A stretch of 64,000 nt of DNA from Bacillus sp. AFS037270 (GTDB taxonomy: Bacteria; Bacillota; Bacilli; Bacillales_B; DSM-18226), in assembly GCF_002585305.1 (NCBI RefSeq), contig NZ_NUNF01000024.1, positions 1 to 64,000 of the forward strand, in the 5' to 3' direction. The notes below the pieces were generated by a model. The model had not been told where the DNA came from, ran no database searches, and saw nothing but the letters and a program-made list of their open reading frames with translations. Shown one piece after another: positions 7,992 through 17,672 of this stretch. The position numbers were made by a program, and so were the translations under genes. The stretch's first letter is position 1. Each line of letters opens with the position of its first letter.

Positions 7992-10109
7992 ATGAACACC
8001 ACAATTGATAACACTCAAAATAATGTAACGGAACAATATAAAGTCCATCATAAAGAGAGCTATGCCGCATGGCTGCAATACCAAAAAATAGATGATGGAG
8101 CATTGGTGGAAGAATACCAAAAATGGGCTTCTACTATAGTAAGTCTTGCAGATTCCATCGTAATCCAATCTGCACAAAACGAACTTATGACAGCCTTTTC
8201 GTCCATGTTAGATTTACAACCGGAAATTTCATCGGGTATTAAAGCAAAAAAAAGCATTGTGTTAGCGACCAAGAAGGAAGTAAATTTGTTAGACGACAAG
8301 ATCGATATTGATTTTGATTTTGATCAAATCAATGAAGATGGTTACATGATTAAGACTGTCAACACGGAAGAAAATAGCACCATTTATCTAGTAGGTAAAA
8401 GAGATGCAGGAGTATTATATGCCGCTTTTCATCTAGTAAGGCTCATGCAGAATCGAGAGAAATTAGATAATTTAAACCTAGTGGAATCTCCTAAGAATCA
8501 ATTAAGGATGATTAACCAGTGGGATAACATGGATGGAAGTATTGAACGAGGTTATGCAGGGAAATCTATTTTCTACAAAGACGACGTATTCTCTGAGGAG
8601 CTAAACAGGATTCAGGATTATGCTAGATTACTGTCTTCTGTTGGGATAAATGCTATTTCTATTAATAACGTAAATGTTCATCAAGTCGAAACCAATTTAA
8701 TTACAAGAAGCTTACTTCCTCGAGTAGCGGATGTTGCCAGTATTTTTAGAGCTTACGGAATTAAAACATTCCTAAGTATTAATTATGCAAGTACAATTCA
8801 ATTGGGCGATTTGGACACGGCAGACCCATTAGATCCTGAGGTGAAAGACTGGTGGGAAAATAAGGCGGAGGAAATATATCGCTTTATCCCTGATTTTGGA
8901 GGATTCCTTGTAAAAGCAGACTCCGAACACCGGCCTGGCCCATTTACCTATAACCGTAATCATGCAGACGGGGCTAATATGCTTGCCGAAGCGTTAGAGC
9001 CATTTGGCGGGTTAGTCATTTGGAGATGTTTCGTCTATAACTGCCTGCAAGACTGGCGTGATCGCTCAACAGACCGGGCGAGAGCCGCTTATGACCATTT
9101 TAAAACACTAGACGGACAATTCCATGAGAATGTCATTTTGCAAATTAAAAATGGACCAATGGATTTCCAAGTACGTGAGGCCGTTTCCCCGTTATTTGGA
9201 GCGATGCCGCAGACGAATCAAATGATGGAATTTCAAGTGACCCAGGAATACACCGGACAGCAAAGGCATCTTTGTTACCTAGTTCCCCAGTGGAAGGAAA
9301 TTCTTGATTTTGACACCTATGCAAATGGTGAAGGCTCACCCGTCAAGCAGGTTGTCGATGGTTCAATGTTCCCATACCGTTATTCAGGTATCGCAGCCGT
9401 TTCAAATATTGGCAATGACTACAATTGGACTGGACATACATTAGCCCAGGCAAACTTATATGGCTTCGGCCGGTTAACCTGGAATCCAGATCTTGAAGCA
9501 GAAACGATTACAAATGAATGGATTGATCAGGCGTTTGGCCAAGATGAGTTGGTTAACGAACAGATCAGTCACATGCTCCTGAAATCATGGGAAATCTATG
9601 AACATTATACTTCCCCACTTGGAGTAGGCTGGATGGTGAATCCGCATCATCATTATGGACCAAATGTGGATGGCTATGAATATTCGGTTTGGGGTACCTA
9701 TCATTTTGCTGATTGTCATGGCATTGGGGTTGATCGAACGATCCAAACAGGCACAGGGTACACGGCACAGTATTTTAAAGAGAATACGGAAATGTACGAA
9801 TCCCTTGATACCTGTCCGGATGAATTATTGTTATTCTTCCACCATGTCCCGTATACACATAAGCTTAAATCCGGTGTAACCGTCATTCAACATATATACA
9901 ATACCCACTTTGAAGGGGTTCAAGAAGCAGAGGAATTAAAGGAAAGATGGACAACGTTAAAGGACCGGATAGATTCCGAGCGTTATGAAGATATTTTAAA
10001 TAGATTAGAAGAACAAGCAGCACATTCAAAAGAGTGGCGGGATATCATTAACACTTATTTTTACAGAAAATCAGGCATTGCCGATGAACAAAATAGAAAA
10101 ATCTATTAA
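7992..10109 (+). CDS. aguA: GH67 xylan alpha-glucuronidase
   Basis: 705 aa. It removes (4-O-methyl)glucuronic acid from the non-reducing-end xylose of short aldouronic acids. From my knowledge of the Geobacillus enzyme (acid Glu285, bases Asp364 and Glu392), equivalents here are Glu312 ([10 protein letters not shown]), Asp391 (GPMDFQ) and Glu419 (VTQEYTG). The spacings of 79 and 28 residues are identical. No signal peptide is present, so it is intracellular and acts on imported oligomers. The N-terminal domain is somewhat longer than usual (offset about +27). GGAGGAG lies ahead of the start. It sits in the importer-uxuA operon, which supports an aldotetraouronate substrate. Confidence 0.96.
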   Translation: MNTTIDNTQNNVTEQYKVHHKESYAAWLQYQKIDDGALVEEYQKWASTIVSLADSIVIQSAQNELMTAFSSMLDLQPEISSGIKAKKSIVLATKKEVNLLDDKIDIDFDFDQINEDGYMIKTVNTEENSTIYLVGKRDAGVLYAAFHLVRLMQNREKLDNLNLVESPKNQLRMINQWDNMDGSIERGYAGKSIFYKDDVFSEELNRIQDYARLLSSVGINAISINNVNVHQVETNLITRSLLPRVADVASIFRAYGIKTFLSINYASTIQLGDLDTADPLDPEVKDWWENKAEEIYRFIPDFGGFLVKADSEHRPGPFTYNRNHADGANMLAEALEPFGGLVIWRCFVYNCLQDWRDRSTDRARAAYDHFKTLDGQFHENVILQIKNGPMDFQVREAVSPLFGAMPQTNQMMEFQVTQEYTGQQRHLCYLVPQWKEILDFDTYANGEGSPVKQVVDGSMFPYRYSGIAAVSNIGNDYNWTGHTLAQANLYGFGRLTWNPDLEAETITNEWIDQAFGQDELVNEQISHMLLKSWEIYEHYTSPLGVGWMVNPHHHYGPNVDGYEYSVWGTYHFADCHGIGVDRTIQTGTGYTAQYFKENTEMYESLDTCPDELLLFFHHVPYTHKLKSGVTVIQHIYNTHFEGVQEAEELKERWTTLKDRIDSERYEDILNRLEEQAAHSKEWRDIINTYFYRKSGIADEQNRKIY

Positions 10110-10156
10110 AACTATGTGTTAATGTTTTCTACCTTCATGTCAAAGGTGGAACTGTA

Positions 10157-11530
10157 ATGGGAATTGCAAAAAGCCAGGGAGCGGCGCCACAAATAAGTTT
10201 ACTTAGGTTAACATGGCCAATTTTTATTGAACTTTTTCTTCAAGTCATTATGGGCAGCACGGATACCATCATGCTGTCCCATATCTCTGATGATGCAGTA
10301 GCCGCTGTCGGGGTGTCGAATCAACTAGTTTTCTTTACCATCCTCATCTTTAATTTTGTTTCAATGGGGACAGCTGTGGTCCTCTCCCAATACTTGGGAG
10401 CGGGTTTACGTGAACAGGCAAAAATCGTGACGACCATGTCAATCAAGCTAAATTTCATCATGGGTTTAATTATTAGTATCATCATGGTCAGTTTTAAAGG
10501 TGAATTTTTGGCATTCTTTCATCTTCCGGAACATCTTGCAGGTTTGGGAAAGCAGTATCTTTCCATTGTTGGAGGAACTCTTGTTATACAGGCATTATTG
10601 CAAACGGTATCCTCTATTTTAAGGGCGAATGGCTACACGAGAGATGCGATGTTTGTGTCAATGTTCATGAACGTGATTCATTTAGCCATCAATAGTATTT
10701 TGATTTTTGGTCTATTGGGATTCCCTCAACTGGGCGTAAAAGGGACAGCTATCTATACAGGAATAAGCAGGACAGTAGCCCTACTAGTGATCCTCTCGAT
10801 TATGTATAAACGGATCCCACTGAATATCAAATTAAAGGATTATCTAACAAGTGATCGGATACAAATAAAAAAAATCTTAAAAATTGGTATACCCGCTGCT
10901 AGTGAACAACTGTGCTATAACGCCAGTCAGTTGGTGATAACATCCATGATCGCTGTTCTGGGTGCTGCCGCCTTAACCACCCGTGTTTATACACAAAATG
11001 TCAATTCTTATATTGTTTTATTTGGCTTGGCCATGGGTCAGGGAACACAGATTTTAATAGGTTATAAAGTAGGGGCCCGTGATTTTGATGGTGCCTATCG
11101 CCAATTATTAAAAAGCTTAAAATATAGCTTTACTCTCACCTTTGGGATTGCCGTACTTATATGTTTCTTCCGGGAATCCCTCCTTTCAATTTTTACAGAT
11201 AATAAAGAGATTATTTCCATGGGAAGCAAATTATTATTGTTTTGTTTCATTCTGGAGCCGGGCAGAACGTTTAACTTAGTCGTGATTAGTTCACTAAGGG
11301 CAGCTGGTGATACAACCATCTCCGTTAAAATGGCTGTTATCTCCATGTGGGGGATTTGCGTGCCGCTAGCTTACTTCTTAGGAATTCATCTCGGAATCGG
11401 ACTGCCGGGTATTTGGATCGCCTTTATTGTGGATGAGTGGGTTAGAGGGATTACCATGTTCTTTAGATGGAAAAGCAGGGTATGGGAGAAAAAAGTCTTG
11501 GTTCAAAATCAAGTATCACCAACTGCCTAA
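10157..11530 (+). CDS. MATE family exporter
   Basis: 457 aa with about 12 hydrophobic segments in two similar halves. The start of the first (LTWPIFIELFLQVIMGSTDT) and the equivalent in the second (IGIPAASEQLCYNASQLVIT) are typical of multidrug and toxin extrusion proteins driven by Na+ or H+. AAAGGTGGA precedes the ATG. It follows aguA by only 47 nt with no terminator between, so it is likely the last gene of the glucuronoxylan operon. A role in expelling lignin-derived phenolics or surplus sugar acids is possible but is inference. Confidence 0.9.
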   Translation: MGIAKSQGAAPQISLLRLTWPIFIELFLQVIMGSTDTIMLSHISDDAVAAVGVSNQLVFFTILIFNFVSMGTAVVLSQYLGAGLREQAKIVTTMSIKLNFIMGLIISIIMVSFKGEFLAFFHLPEHLAGLGKQYLSIVGGTLVIQALLQTVSSILRANGYTRDAMFVSMFMNVIHLAINSILIFGLLGFPQLGVKGTAIYTGISRTVALLVILSIMYKRIPLNIKLKDYLTSDRIQIKKILKIGIPAASEQLCYNASQLVITSMIAVLGAAALTTRVYTQNVNSYIVLFGLAMGQGTQILIGYKVGARDFDGAYRQLLKSLKYSFTLTFGIAVLICFFRESLLSIFTDNKEIISMGSKLLLFCFILEPGRTFNLVVISSLRAAGDTTISVKMAVISMWGICVPLAYFLGIHLGIGLPGIWIAFIVDEWVRGITMFFRWKSRVWEKKVLVQNQVSPTA

Positions 11531-11645
11531 AATGAATAATTGACAATTTCTCCAGTCTAAAAAAGGCGGAGTTCTTTTATGGAAGCAGGTAAAAAATTAA
11601 CGGAAAAGAGATATATTAGAAGGAACATATTAAGACATGAAGAAT

Positions 11646-11692
11646 ATTTAAGCTGAGTCTACTTATTTTGCTAGCTAGAGTCAGGCTTAATA
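11646..11692 (+). terminator. Probable terminator hairpin in the 11531-11850 gap
   Basis: TTAAGCTGAGTCTA pairs with a nearly complementary stretch ending in GGCTTAA, followed by a T-rich tail. The rest of the roughly 320-nt gap holds a short weak CTCC/GGAG hairpin near 11554 and AT-rich sequence; no gene was seen in it. Confidence 0.45.
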
Positions 11693-11850
11693 TCTATTTA
11701 TTTACTTTATTTAGACATCCAACAAACATAGTGATTTTAAGTGGAAATTTGATAAGGGGATGTTCATCAAAAAAAGCACTGCAAGTACCCAATATTCAGT
11801 TAGGAGCATGTTCATAATTTCATAAGTTTGTTGAATAGGAGGAAATTAGA

Positions 11851-12852
11851 ATGAAACAGAAGCTGCGCTGGGGAGTCTTAGGATGTGCCAATATTGCCAT
11901 CCATTCTGTTATTCCAGCTATTAAAAACTCTGAAACGAGTGTGGTGCTTGCGATTGCCAGCCGCGGTTTAGAGAAAGCCAGAAAGACGGCTGCTGAATTA
12001 GGCATTGAACGAGCATACGATAGTTATGAAGCGCTTTTGGAAGACCCTGAAATCGACGTGGTTTACATTCCCCTGCCAAATCATTTGCATAAAGAGTGGA
12101 CAATAAAAGCGGCAAAAGCAGGAAAGCATGTTTTATGTGAAAAGCCGCTGGCGCTAAATCAGGAAGAAGCTAGAGAGATGGTTGGGGCATGCAAAGAGGC
12201 TGGGGTGAAACTGGGCGAAGCATTTATGTACCGCTATCACCCTCGATATGAACGGATTAAGGGAATTTTAAAATCCGGAGAAGTAGGAACTATTCGCGGA
12301 CTGCATGGAACCTTTACCTTTAATAATGCAGCAGACAAAGACAATGTCCGCTACCGTGCTGAATGGGGAGGAGGGTCCATTTACGATGTCGGCTGTTATC
12401 CGATTAGTGCAGCAAGATATTTGTTGGAGCGGGAACCAGAAGCGGTTACCGTACAAACATTTTTCTCACCCGAACATGATCATGTCGATATGATGGTATC
12501 TGGCTTAATTGAGTTCCCTGAAAATGTTGGAGTAACCATTATGTGCGGCATGTGGGCTCATTTTCAAAATACCCTTCAAATTATAGGGACAAAAGGAAAA
12601 ATAGATATTCCAAACGCCTTTATCGTGAATTCCGATTTAGGGGGGGATTTTACCGTTACCGTAGATGGGGAAACACGAAAGGTACCTAGTAAAGAACTTA
12701 ATCAGTATACCATCCAGGTGGATGAATTTGCCCAAACTATTCTTGACGGCACATCACTACGTTTTCCATCGGAAGATACTATCAAAAATATGAAAGTCAT
12801 CGATGCCTGTTTATTATCCGCAAAAAATAAACAGCGGGTGTTACTAACTTAA
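11851..12852 (+). CDS. Gfo/Idh/MocA family sugar dehydrogenase
   Basis: 333 aa. The N-terminal Rossmann motif is WGVLGCANIA; the conserved CEKPLALN near residue 97 carries the catalytic Lys, and GGGSIYDVGCYPIS contains the second conserved motif of the family. It resembles glucose-fructose oxidoreductase and NADP-dependent D-xylose 1-dehydrogenases of this fold. GGAGG is 9 nt before the ATG. A xylose dehydrogenase role would supply xylonate to the Weimberg-type genes at 48.7-53.5 kb, but the substrate is not proven by sequence. It has its own upstream gap and is probably a separate unit, followed by the aldo/keto reductase gene. Confidence 0.85.
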   Translation: MKQKLRWGVLGCANIAIHSVIPAIKNSETSVVLAIASRGLEKARKTAAELGIERAYDSYEALLEDPEIDVVYIPLPNHLHKEWTIKAAKAGKHVLCEKPLALNQEEAREMVGACKEAGVKLGEAFMYRYHPRYERIKGILKSGEVGTIRGLHGTFTFNNAADKDNVRYRAEWGGGSIYDVGCYPISAARYLLEREPEAVTVQTFFSPEHDHVDMMVSGLIEFPENVGVTIMCGMWAHFQNTLQIIGTKGKIDIPNAFIVNSDLGGDFTVTVDGETRKVPSKELNQYTIQVDEFAQTILDGTSLRFPSEDTIKNMKVIDACLLSAKNKQRVLLT

Positions 12853-12937
12853 AACTGGAATTTCATTTGTAAGGGATATCAACCATAGATGAAAAAAATT
12901 AAGATTAAAGGACTGGACAAAGCTTGTTCGTTCATAT

Positions 12938-12999
12938 CAGGAGGCTCACCGAACCGCCCGCGGAAAGCGAAGCGCCTGGAACGGAAATCAACAGACTAG
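12938..12999. repeat. Bacillaceae-type dispersed intergenic repeat
   Basis: GC-rich block containing GCGGAAAGCGAAGCGCCTGG followed by AACGGAAATCAAC. I recognise this string as recurring in intergenic regions of many Bacillus genomes; function unknown. Its composition differs from the AT-rich flanks. Confidence 0.55.
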
Positions 13000-13037
13000 T
13001 TTAAGACAGACATCTTTTTAAATAAGGAGGAACCAAA

Positions 13038-14018
13038 GTGGAATATACTGCATTAGGAAGAACCGGATTGAAAGTTAGCCGCTTATGTCTAGGAACCATG
13101 AATTTCGGGGTAGATACGGAAGAAAAAGAAGCATTTCGAATCATGGATGCGGCGTTGGATGCAGGGATTAACTTTTTTGACACAGCCAATGTTTACGGCT
13201 GGGGCGAAAATGCCGGAAAAACAGAGGAAATCATTGGCCGCTGGTTTGCTCAGGGAGGCGGCCGCAGGGAGAGAGTCGTCCTTGCCACAAAAGTATATGG
13301 AGAGATGCACAATCCGCTAGAGGGTCCGAACAATACTCCTGGATTATCAGCAGTTAAGATTCGCCGACACTTGGAGGATTCACTGCGCCGTCTTCAAACC
13401 GATCATATTGAACTCTATCAAATGCACCATGTAGACTGGAATGTGAGCTGGGCTGAAATTTGGGGAGCATTTGAGATGGCTGTTCAGCAAGGAAAAGCCG
13501 GATATATCGGGGCAAGCAATTTTCCGGGCTGGAAACTAATGGAGGCGCAAAAAGAAGCTGAATCACGCCATTTCCTTGGGCTGGTTTCTGAGCAGCATAA
13601 ATATAACTTAAATTGCCGTCTTCCGGAATTGGAAGTGTTACCTGCCGCACAGCATTTAGGGATTGGAGTGATTCCTTGGAGCCCGCTTGATGGTGGACTG
13701 CTCGGAGGAAATGCTTTAAAGAAGCAGCCTGGAACAAGAAGCGGCAGAGACGTTGGAAGAATCGAAAAGCACCGAAGTCAATTAGAACAATTTTCTGGTC
13801 TTTGTAAGGAGCTGGGGGAAAGAGAAGATACGGTTGCATTAGCATGGCTTCTTGCAAATCCTGCAGTAACTGCGCCTATTATTGGCTGCCGAACAATGGA
13901 GCAGTTTGAGCAATCGCTCCGCGCAGTTGAAGTGGTATTGGATGAGGAAGTATTAAAGCGTTTAGATGAAATATTCCCTGGACCTGGTGGACGGGCACCA
14001 GAGGCATATGCTTGGTAA
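13038..14018 (+). CDS. Aldo/keto reductase
   Basis: 326 aa TIM-barrel NAD(P)H oxidoreductase. Family landmarks are LGRTGLKVSRLCLGTMNFG, INFFDTANVYG (with the catalytic Asp and Tyr), a Lys in LATKVYG and the HVDW segment where His is expected, completing the Asp-Tyr-Lys-His tetrad. The cofactor-binding PIIGCRTMEQFEQ is near the C terminus. The start is GTG after AAGGAGG. Substrates are probably aldehydes or sugars. It is flanked by a dispersed repeat and a terminator, so it may be transcribed alone or with the Gfo/Idh gene. Confidence 0.9.
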   Translation: MEYTALGRTGLKVSRLCLGTMNFGVDTEEKEAFRIMDAALDAGINFFDTANVYGWGENAGKTEEIIGRWFAQGGGRRERVVLATKVYGEMHNPLEGPNNTPGLSAVKIRRHLEDSLRRLQTDHIELYQMHHVDWNVSWAEIWGAFEMAVQQGKAGYIGASNFPGWKLMEAQKEAESRHFLGLVSEQHKYNLNCRLPELEVLPAAQHLGIGVIPWSPLDGGLLGGNALKKQPGTRSGRDVGRIEKHRSQLEQFSGLCKELGEREDTVALAWLLANPAVTAPIIGCRTMEQFEQSLRAVEVVLDEEVLKRLDEIFPGPGGRAPEAYAW

Positions 14019-14053
14019 TCTTTGAGAAGTTTAAGTAATACAAGGAATCTTTT

Positions 14054-14111
14054 AATGGGCCGTTTTAAAAGCAGAGCTTAATCTATATTTTTGAATACGG
14101 TCCATTACAGG
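14054..14111 (+). terminator. Possible terminator before xynB
   Basis: AATGGGCCGT and ACGGTCCATT can pair (one G-U) across a 33-nt loop, followed by a T-rich stretch. It separates the aldo/keto reductase gene from the XylR-controlled xynB promoter. Confidence 0.45.
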
Positions 14112-14144
14112 TTTTATTTTTCTTAATATTTTTTAAATAGACTT

Positions 14145-14184
14145 AGTTTGTTGATTACGCAAACAAAGTTATGGATGATATAAT
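14145..14184 (+). promoter_or_regulatory. XylR-like operator 3 with TATAAT box
   Basis: AGTTTGTT and AACAAAGT flank a 9-nt spacer (14145-14169). A perfect TATAAT lies at 14179-14184, exactly 34 nt after the left arm start. The xylanase promoter at 41957 has the same operator spacer and the same 34-nt offset, so both seem to be one promoter type in which bound XylR covers the -35 region. Confidence 0.7.
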
Positions 14185-14239
14185 AAAATTAGATTTTTTT
14201 ATAGACGTAGTGATTCTATCAACTTAGGAGGAGATTAAA

Positions 14240-15850
14240 GTGTCTTTCGTTACGAATCCGATCTTGCCAGGGTTTAATCCGGACCCTTCCATTGTAAGAG
14301 TCGAAGATGATTATTATATTGCAACTTCCACTTTTGAATGGTTTCCCGGGGTACAAATTCATCATTCACGAGATTTAAAGAATTGGAGATTACTACCCCA
14401 TCCATTAACACGTAAAAGTCAACTTGATATGCTTGGGGATCCGGATTCTGGAGGAGTATGGGCTCCATGCTTGAGCTATGATAATGGAACATTCTACTTA
14501 ATCTACACAGATGTGAAAAGTCATATTGGACCATTTAAAGATACCCACAATTATCTCATTACTGCTAACGATATTATGGGCCCATGGTCCGAACCGATTT
14601 ATTTAAATAGCAGTGGGTTTGATCCATCCCTTTTTCATGATGACGATGGGAGAAAATGGCTTGTAAATATGGTGTGGGATCATCGAAAAAATAAAAATTC
14701 TTTTGGAGGCATCTTACTTCAGGAATATTCCCCAGAGGAGAAGAAATTGATTGGACCGATCCATAATATCTTTAAAGGAACAAAGTTAGGATTAACAGAA
14801 GCCCCTCATTTATATAAGCACAATGACTATTATTATTTGATGACTGCTGAAGGCGGGACAAGATATGAGCATGCGGTCACAGTGGCCCGCTCCAAGTCAT
14901 TATTCGGCCCATACGAGGTTGACCCCACAGGACCAATTTTGACTTCGTCTGGCAAACCGGAGCTTGAACTTCAAAAGGCTGGACATGCCAGCATCGTCCA
15001 TACACAAACAAATGAGCTGTATTTAGTTCATCTAACAGGACGCCCTCTGAAGCCTTCGATGAACTGTAATCTTGGCAGGGAGACAGCAATTCAAAAAGGA
15101 GTTTGGACCGAAGATGGATGGCTCAGGCTTGCTAATGGAACTAATAGTCCGGATGCAAAAGTGGAACTTCCTTCATTACCTGAATGCCCTTTTGAAAGAG
15201 AGCCTGAAACCGATCATTTTGATGGGGAAGAACCAAGCATTCATTTTAGTTCCCTTCGAGTACCATTTACAGAAGAATGGGTTTCTATCAAAGAGAGACC
15301 AGGTTATTTAAGATTAAAAGGAAGAGAATCGTTTAGTTCTTCACATAGACAAAGCTTGATCGCCCGCAGACAGCAGGCCTTTTCGGTATCAGCTGAGACT
15401 GTTGTGGAATTTGAACCGGAAACTTTTCAGCAAATGGCCGGACTTGTTTACTACTACAACAGTCGAAATTACTACTATCTTTGGATAAGTCATGATGAAG
15501 AGCTAGGCAAATGCATTGGGATTATGGCCAGTGACCAGGGTGTCTACACAGAGCCGCTTGTAACTCTTGTTTCAATAGACGGTTGGAACCAAGTATTCTT
15601 AAAAGCCGATATTCATTATGAGGAGCTGCAATTCTACTTTTCTGAAGACGGTATGAATTGGACTAAAATCGGACCAGTCTTAGATGCTAGCAAAATATCT
15701 GATGATCATGTGGAACTAAAAAAGGGCGGTACATTACTTGACCAGGGATTTACAGGCGCATTCATTGGCGTATGTGCCCAAGATTTAAGCGGAAGGAAGA
15801 AACAAGCTGATTTTGACTATTTTACCTACCGTGAGCGAGATGAAAAATAA
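14240..15850 (+). CDS. xynB: GH43 beta-xylosidase
   Basis: 536 aa intracellular inverting glycosidase that removes xylose from xylo-oligosaccharides. The N-terminal five-bladed propeller carries Asp15 (FNPDPSI, base), Asp128 (GFDPSLFHDD, pKa modulator) and Glu187 (LTEAPHLY, acid). These numbers equal those I know for Geobacillus XynB3. The C-terminal beta-sandwich ends in [14 protein letters not shown]. There is no signal peptide. The GTG start follows TAGGAGGAG. It is the first gene after a XylR-like operator and leads an operon with the polyol dehydrogenase and a VOC protein. Its 3' end is nearly identical to a relic at 39029-39091. Confidence 0.96.
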   Translation: MSFVTNPILPGFNPDPSIVRVEDDYYIATSTFEWFPGVQIHHSRDLKNWRLLPHPLTRKSQLDMLGDPDSGGVWAPCLSYDNGTFYLIYTDVKSHIGPFKDTHNYLITANDIMGPWSEPIYLNSSGFDPSLFHDDDGRKWLVNMVWDHRKNKNSFGGILLQEYSPEEKKLIGPIHNIFKGTKLGLTEAPHLYKHNDYYYLMTAEGGTRYEHAVTVARSKSLFGPYEVDPTGPILTSSGKPELELQKAGHASIVHTQTNELYLVHLTGRPLKPSMNCNLGRETAIQKGVWTEDGWLRLANGTNSPDAKVELPSLPECPFEREPETDHFDGEEPSIHFSSLRVPFTEEWVSIKERPGYLRLKGRESFSSSHRQSLIARRQQAFSVSAETVVEFEPETFQQMAGLVYYYNSRNYYYLWISHDEELGKCIGIMASDQGVYTEPLVTLVSIDGWNQVFLKADIHYEELQFYFSEDGMNWTKIGPVLDASKISDDHVELKKGGTLLDQGFTGAFIGVCAQDLSGRKKQADFDYFTYRERDEK

Positions 15851-15878
15851 ATCTATTTGCGAGAAAGGATAAAAGATT

Positions 15879-16940
15879 ATGACAACGGGTTTAATGAATG
15901 CCGCAGTGATGGCAAAGCCACTCGATATTGAAGTAAAACAAATCAACATTCCGGAGCCCAAGGAAGATGAAGCATTAATCAAAGTGTATTGCATTGGTGT
16001 CTGTGGTTCGGATGTCCATTATTATGAACATGGAAAAATCGGCCGTTATGTGGTAAAAGAGCCTATTATTCTAGGACATGAATTAGCCGGAGAAGTTGTA
16101 AAGGTAGGAGATTCTGTTACCAATGTATCCGTTGGTGACCGAGTAGCAGTTGAACCAGGAGTAACTTGTGGCAGATGTGATTATTGTAAGTCGGGAAGAT
16201 ACAACTTATGCCCTGATGTTGTGTTTTTGGCCACCCCGCCGGTTGATGGTGCTTGGGCTGAGTATATCACCATTCGAAGCGATATGCTGTTTAAATTGCC
16301 AGACACCATGAGTTTTGAGGAAGGTGCATTGCTTGAGCCGTTATCAGTAGGGTTTCATGCGATGAATCGTGGAAAGGTGACACAAGCAGATCGCGTATTT
16401 ATCAGCGGACTCGGTCCGATTGGCTTACTTGCCATTCAGGCAGCTAAAATGTTTGGTGTTACGGAGATTTATGCAAGTGATGTGGTTCCTTTCCGTAGAG
16501 AACTTGCTTTGGAAATGGGAGTAACGGATGTGATTGATCCGCTTAATGAAAACGTGAAAGAGCGGCTTGAAGAACTAACTGGTGGAAAAGGTATTACCGT
16601 AGTTGTGGAATCATCGGGTAATCAAAGGGCCATATCGGATACCGTAAAAGTTGTTAATCGGGGCGGCAGAATTGTTTTCGTAGGAATGCCGACGACGAAC
16701 GAAATTCCCCTTGATGTCAATCAATTAATTGATGGAGAAATTGATGTATACGGTCTTTTCCGCTATGCCAACACCTATCCTGCAGCTATTCAGGCACTAG
16801 GAAAATCTGATTGTAATATTGAAAAGATTATCACCCATAAATATGCACTTTCTGATATTCAAGAAGCAGTTGAAATGGCGAGGACACAAAAGGATACCAG
16901 TATCAAGATTATGATCTATCCAGACAAGAAAAATGTATAA
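15879..16940 (+). CDS. Zinc-dependent polyol (sorbitol/xylitol-type) dehydrogenase
   Basis: 353 aa, medium-chain dehydrogenase. GVCGSDVHYYEHG and GHELAGEVVKVG supply catalytic-zinc Cys and His ligands; CGRCDYCKSGRYNLC holds the four structural-zinc Cys. The Rossmann motif GLGPIGLLAIQ follows. The pattern is that of L-iditol/xylitol 2-dehydrogenases, which interconvert polyols and ketoses with NAD. GAAAGGA precedes the ATG. It lies 28 nt after xynB, so it shares the XylR promoter; a role with xylitol, arabitol or another pentitol fits, but a dehydrogenase for L-arabinitol or sorbitol cannot be excluded. Confidence 0.88.
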   Translation: MTTGLMNAAVMAKPLDIEVKQINIPEPKEDEALIKVYCIGVCGSDVHYYEHGKIGRYVVKEPIILGHELAGEVVKVGDSVTNVSVGDRVAVEPGVTCGRCDYCKSGRYNLCPDVVFLATPPVDGAWAEYITIRSDMLFKLPDTMSFEEGALLEPLSVGFHAMNRGKVTQADRVFISGLGPIGLLAIQAAKMFGVTEIYASDVVPFRRELALEMGVTDVIDPLNENVKERLEELTGGKGITVVVESSGNQRAISDTVKVVNRGGRIVFVGMPTTNEIPLDVNQLIDGEIDVYGLFRYANTYPAAIQALGKSDCNIEKIITHKYALSDIQEAVEMARTQKDTSIKIMIYPDKKNV

Positions 16941-16982
16941 GTGGCTGTACCAATTTAAATATCAGAAATGAGGGGGATTTTT

Positions 16983-17459
16983 ATGGCTAATAACGATCAA
17001 GTTGCAGAGAAAAATATACTCGGTACTAATGTAATTGCTCAAATTGGAATTCTTGTTCATGATATTGAAAAAACCAGTCAAGCGTATGCTGATTTCTTTG
17101 GTGTGAAAAATCCGGGCTGGAGTCTTACTGACACGGTGGATAAAGCCGAGACTGAATATAAAGGGGATTCAACCGAAGCACGTGCCAAACTTGCCTTTTT
17201 TGATATGGGTTCTCTTCAATTAGAATTAATTGAACCAGATCAACATCCAAGTACATGGAGAGAATATCTCGACGAGCATGGTGAAGGTCCGCATCATATT
17301 GCTTTCATCATAAAAGGGATGAAAGAGAAAATTACTCTGATGGAAAGAAACCAAATGCCTTTAATGCAAAAAGGCGAGTACACCGGAGGAAGGTATGCAT
17401 ACATGGATACCTTTAAGGATTTAAAAATTATTTTAGAGCTATTAGAAAATGACAATTAA
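16983..17459 (+). CDS. VOC (glyoxalase-fold) protein
   Basis: About 158 aa. QIGILVHDIEKTSQAYADFFG is the usual first beta-alpha unit of vicinal-oxygen-chelate proteins, with a His ligand; GPHHIAFIIKG gives the second strand and LQLELIEP a Glu region, as in methylmalonyl-CoA epimerase-like members. The start at 16983 is placed 5-6 nt after GAGGGGGA; the ATG at 16968 lies before that site. It probably belongs to the xynB operon (43 nt gap). The natural substrate is unknown; an epimerase or isomerase acting on a sugar-derived compound would fit the context. Confidence 0.8.
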   Translation: MANNDQVAEKNILGTNVIAQIGILVHDIEKTSQAYADFFGVKNPGWSLTDTVDKAETEYKGDSTEARAKLAFFDMGSLQLELIEPDQHPSTWREYLDEHGEGPHHIAFIIKGMKEKITLMERNQMPLMQKGEYTGGRYAYMDTFKDLKIILELLENDN

Positions 17460-17460
17460 A

Positions 17461-17557
17461 GGCTCTTTTCGTAACCTTTGTTGCCTTTGGACCTTATAAA
17501 GGACCTTTTACTTAGTTTCAGGGCAATTTTCGCAAAGGTTCTTACGAAAAGATGCCC
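17461..17557. repeat. Long imperfect palindrome, MITE-like or structured RNA element
   Basis: TCTTTTCGTAACCTTTG (17464-17480) pairs with a right arm at 17533-17552 that differs only by a 3-nt bulge. Inner pairs such as TTGCC with GGCAA and ACCTT with AAGGT extend the fold. It starts right at the stop of the VOC gene and has no clear T tract. Confidence 0.6.
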
Positions 17558-17672
17558 ACGATACATCTAGTTATACAGTTTGATGAACATATACGAAAAA
17601 CAACAAATTTATTCGAAAATAGCCTAATTAAAAGAAACTCCCTATTAAATTTTGCAGGCAGGTGATTATAAG

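Noticed and set aside
13354..13857. Minus-strand open frame of 167 codons inside the aldo/keto reductase gene
   Set aside because: It lies fully opposite a conserved gene, has no ribosome site and its product has no recognisable motif; it is an antisense shadow.
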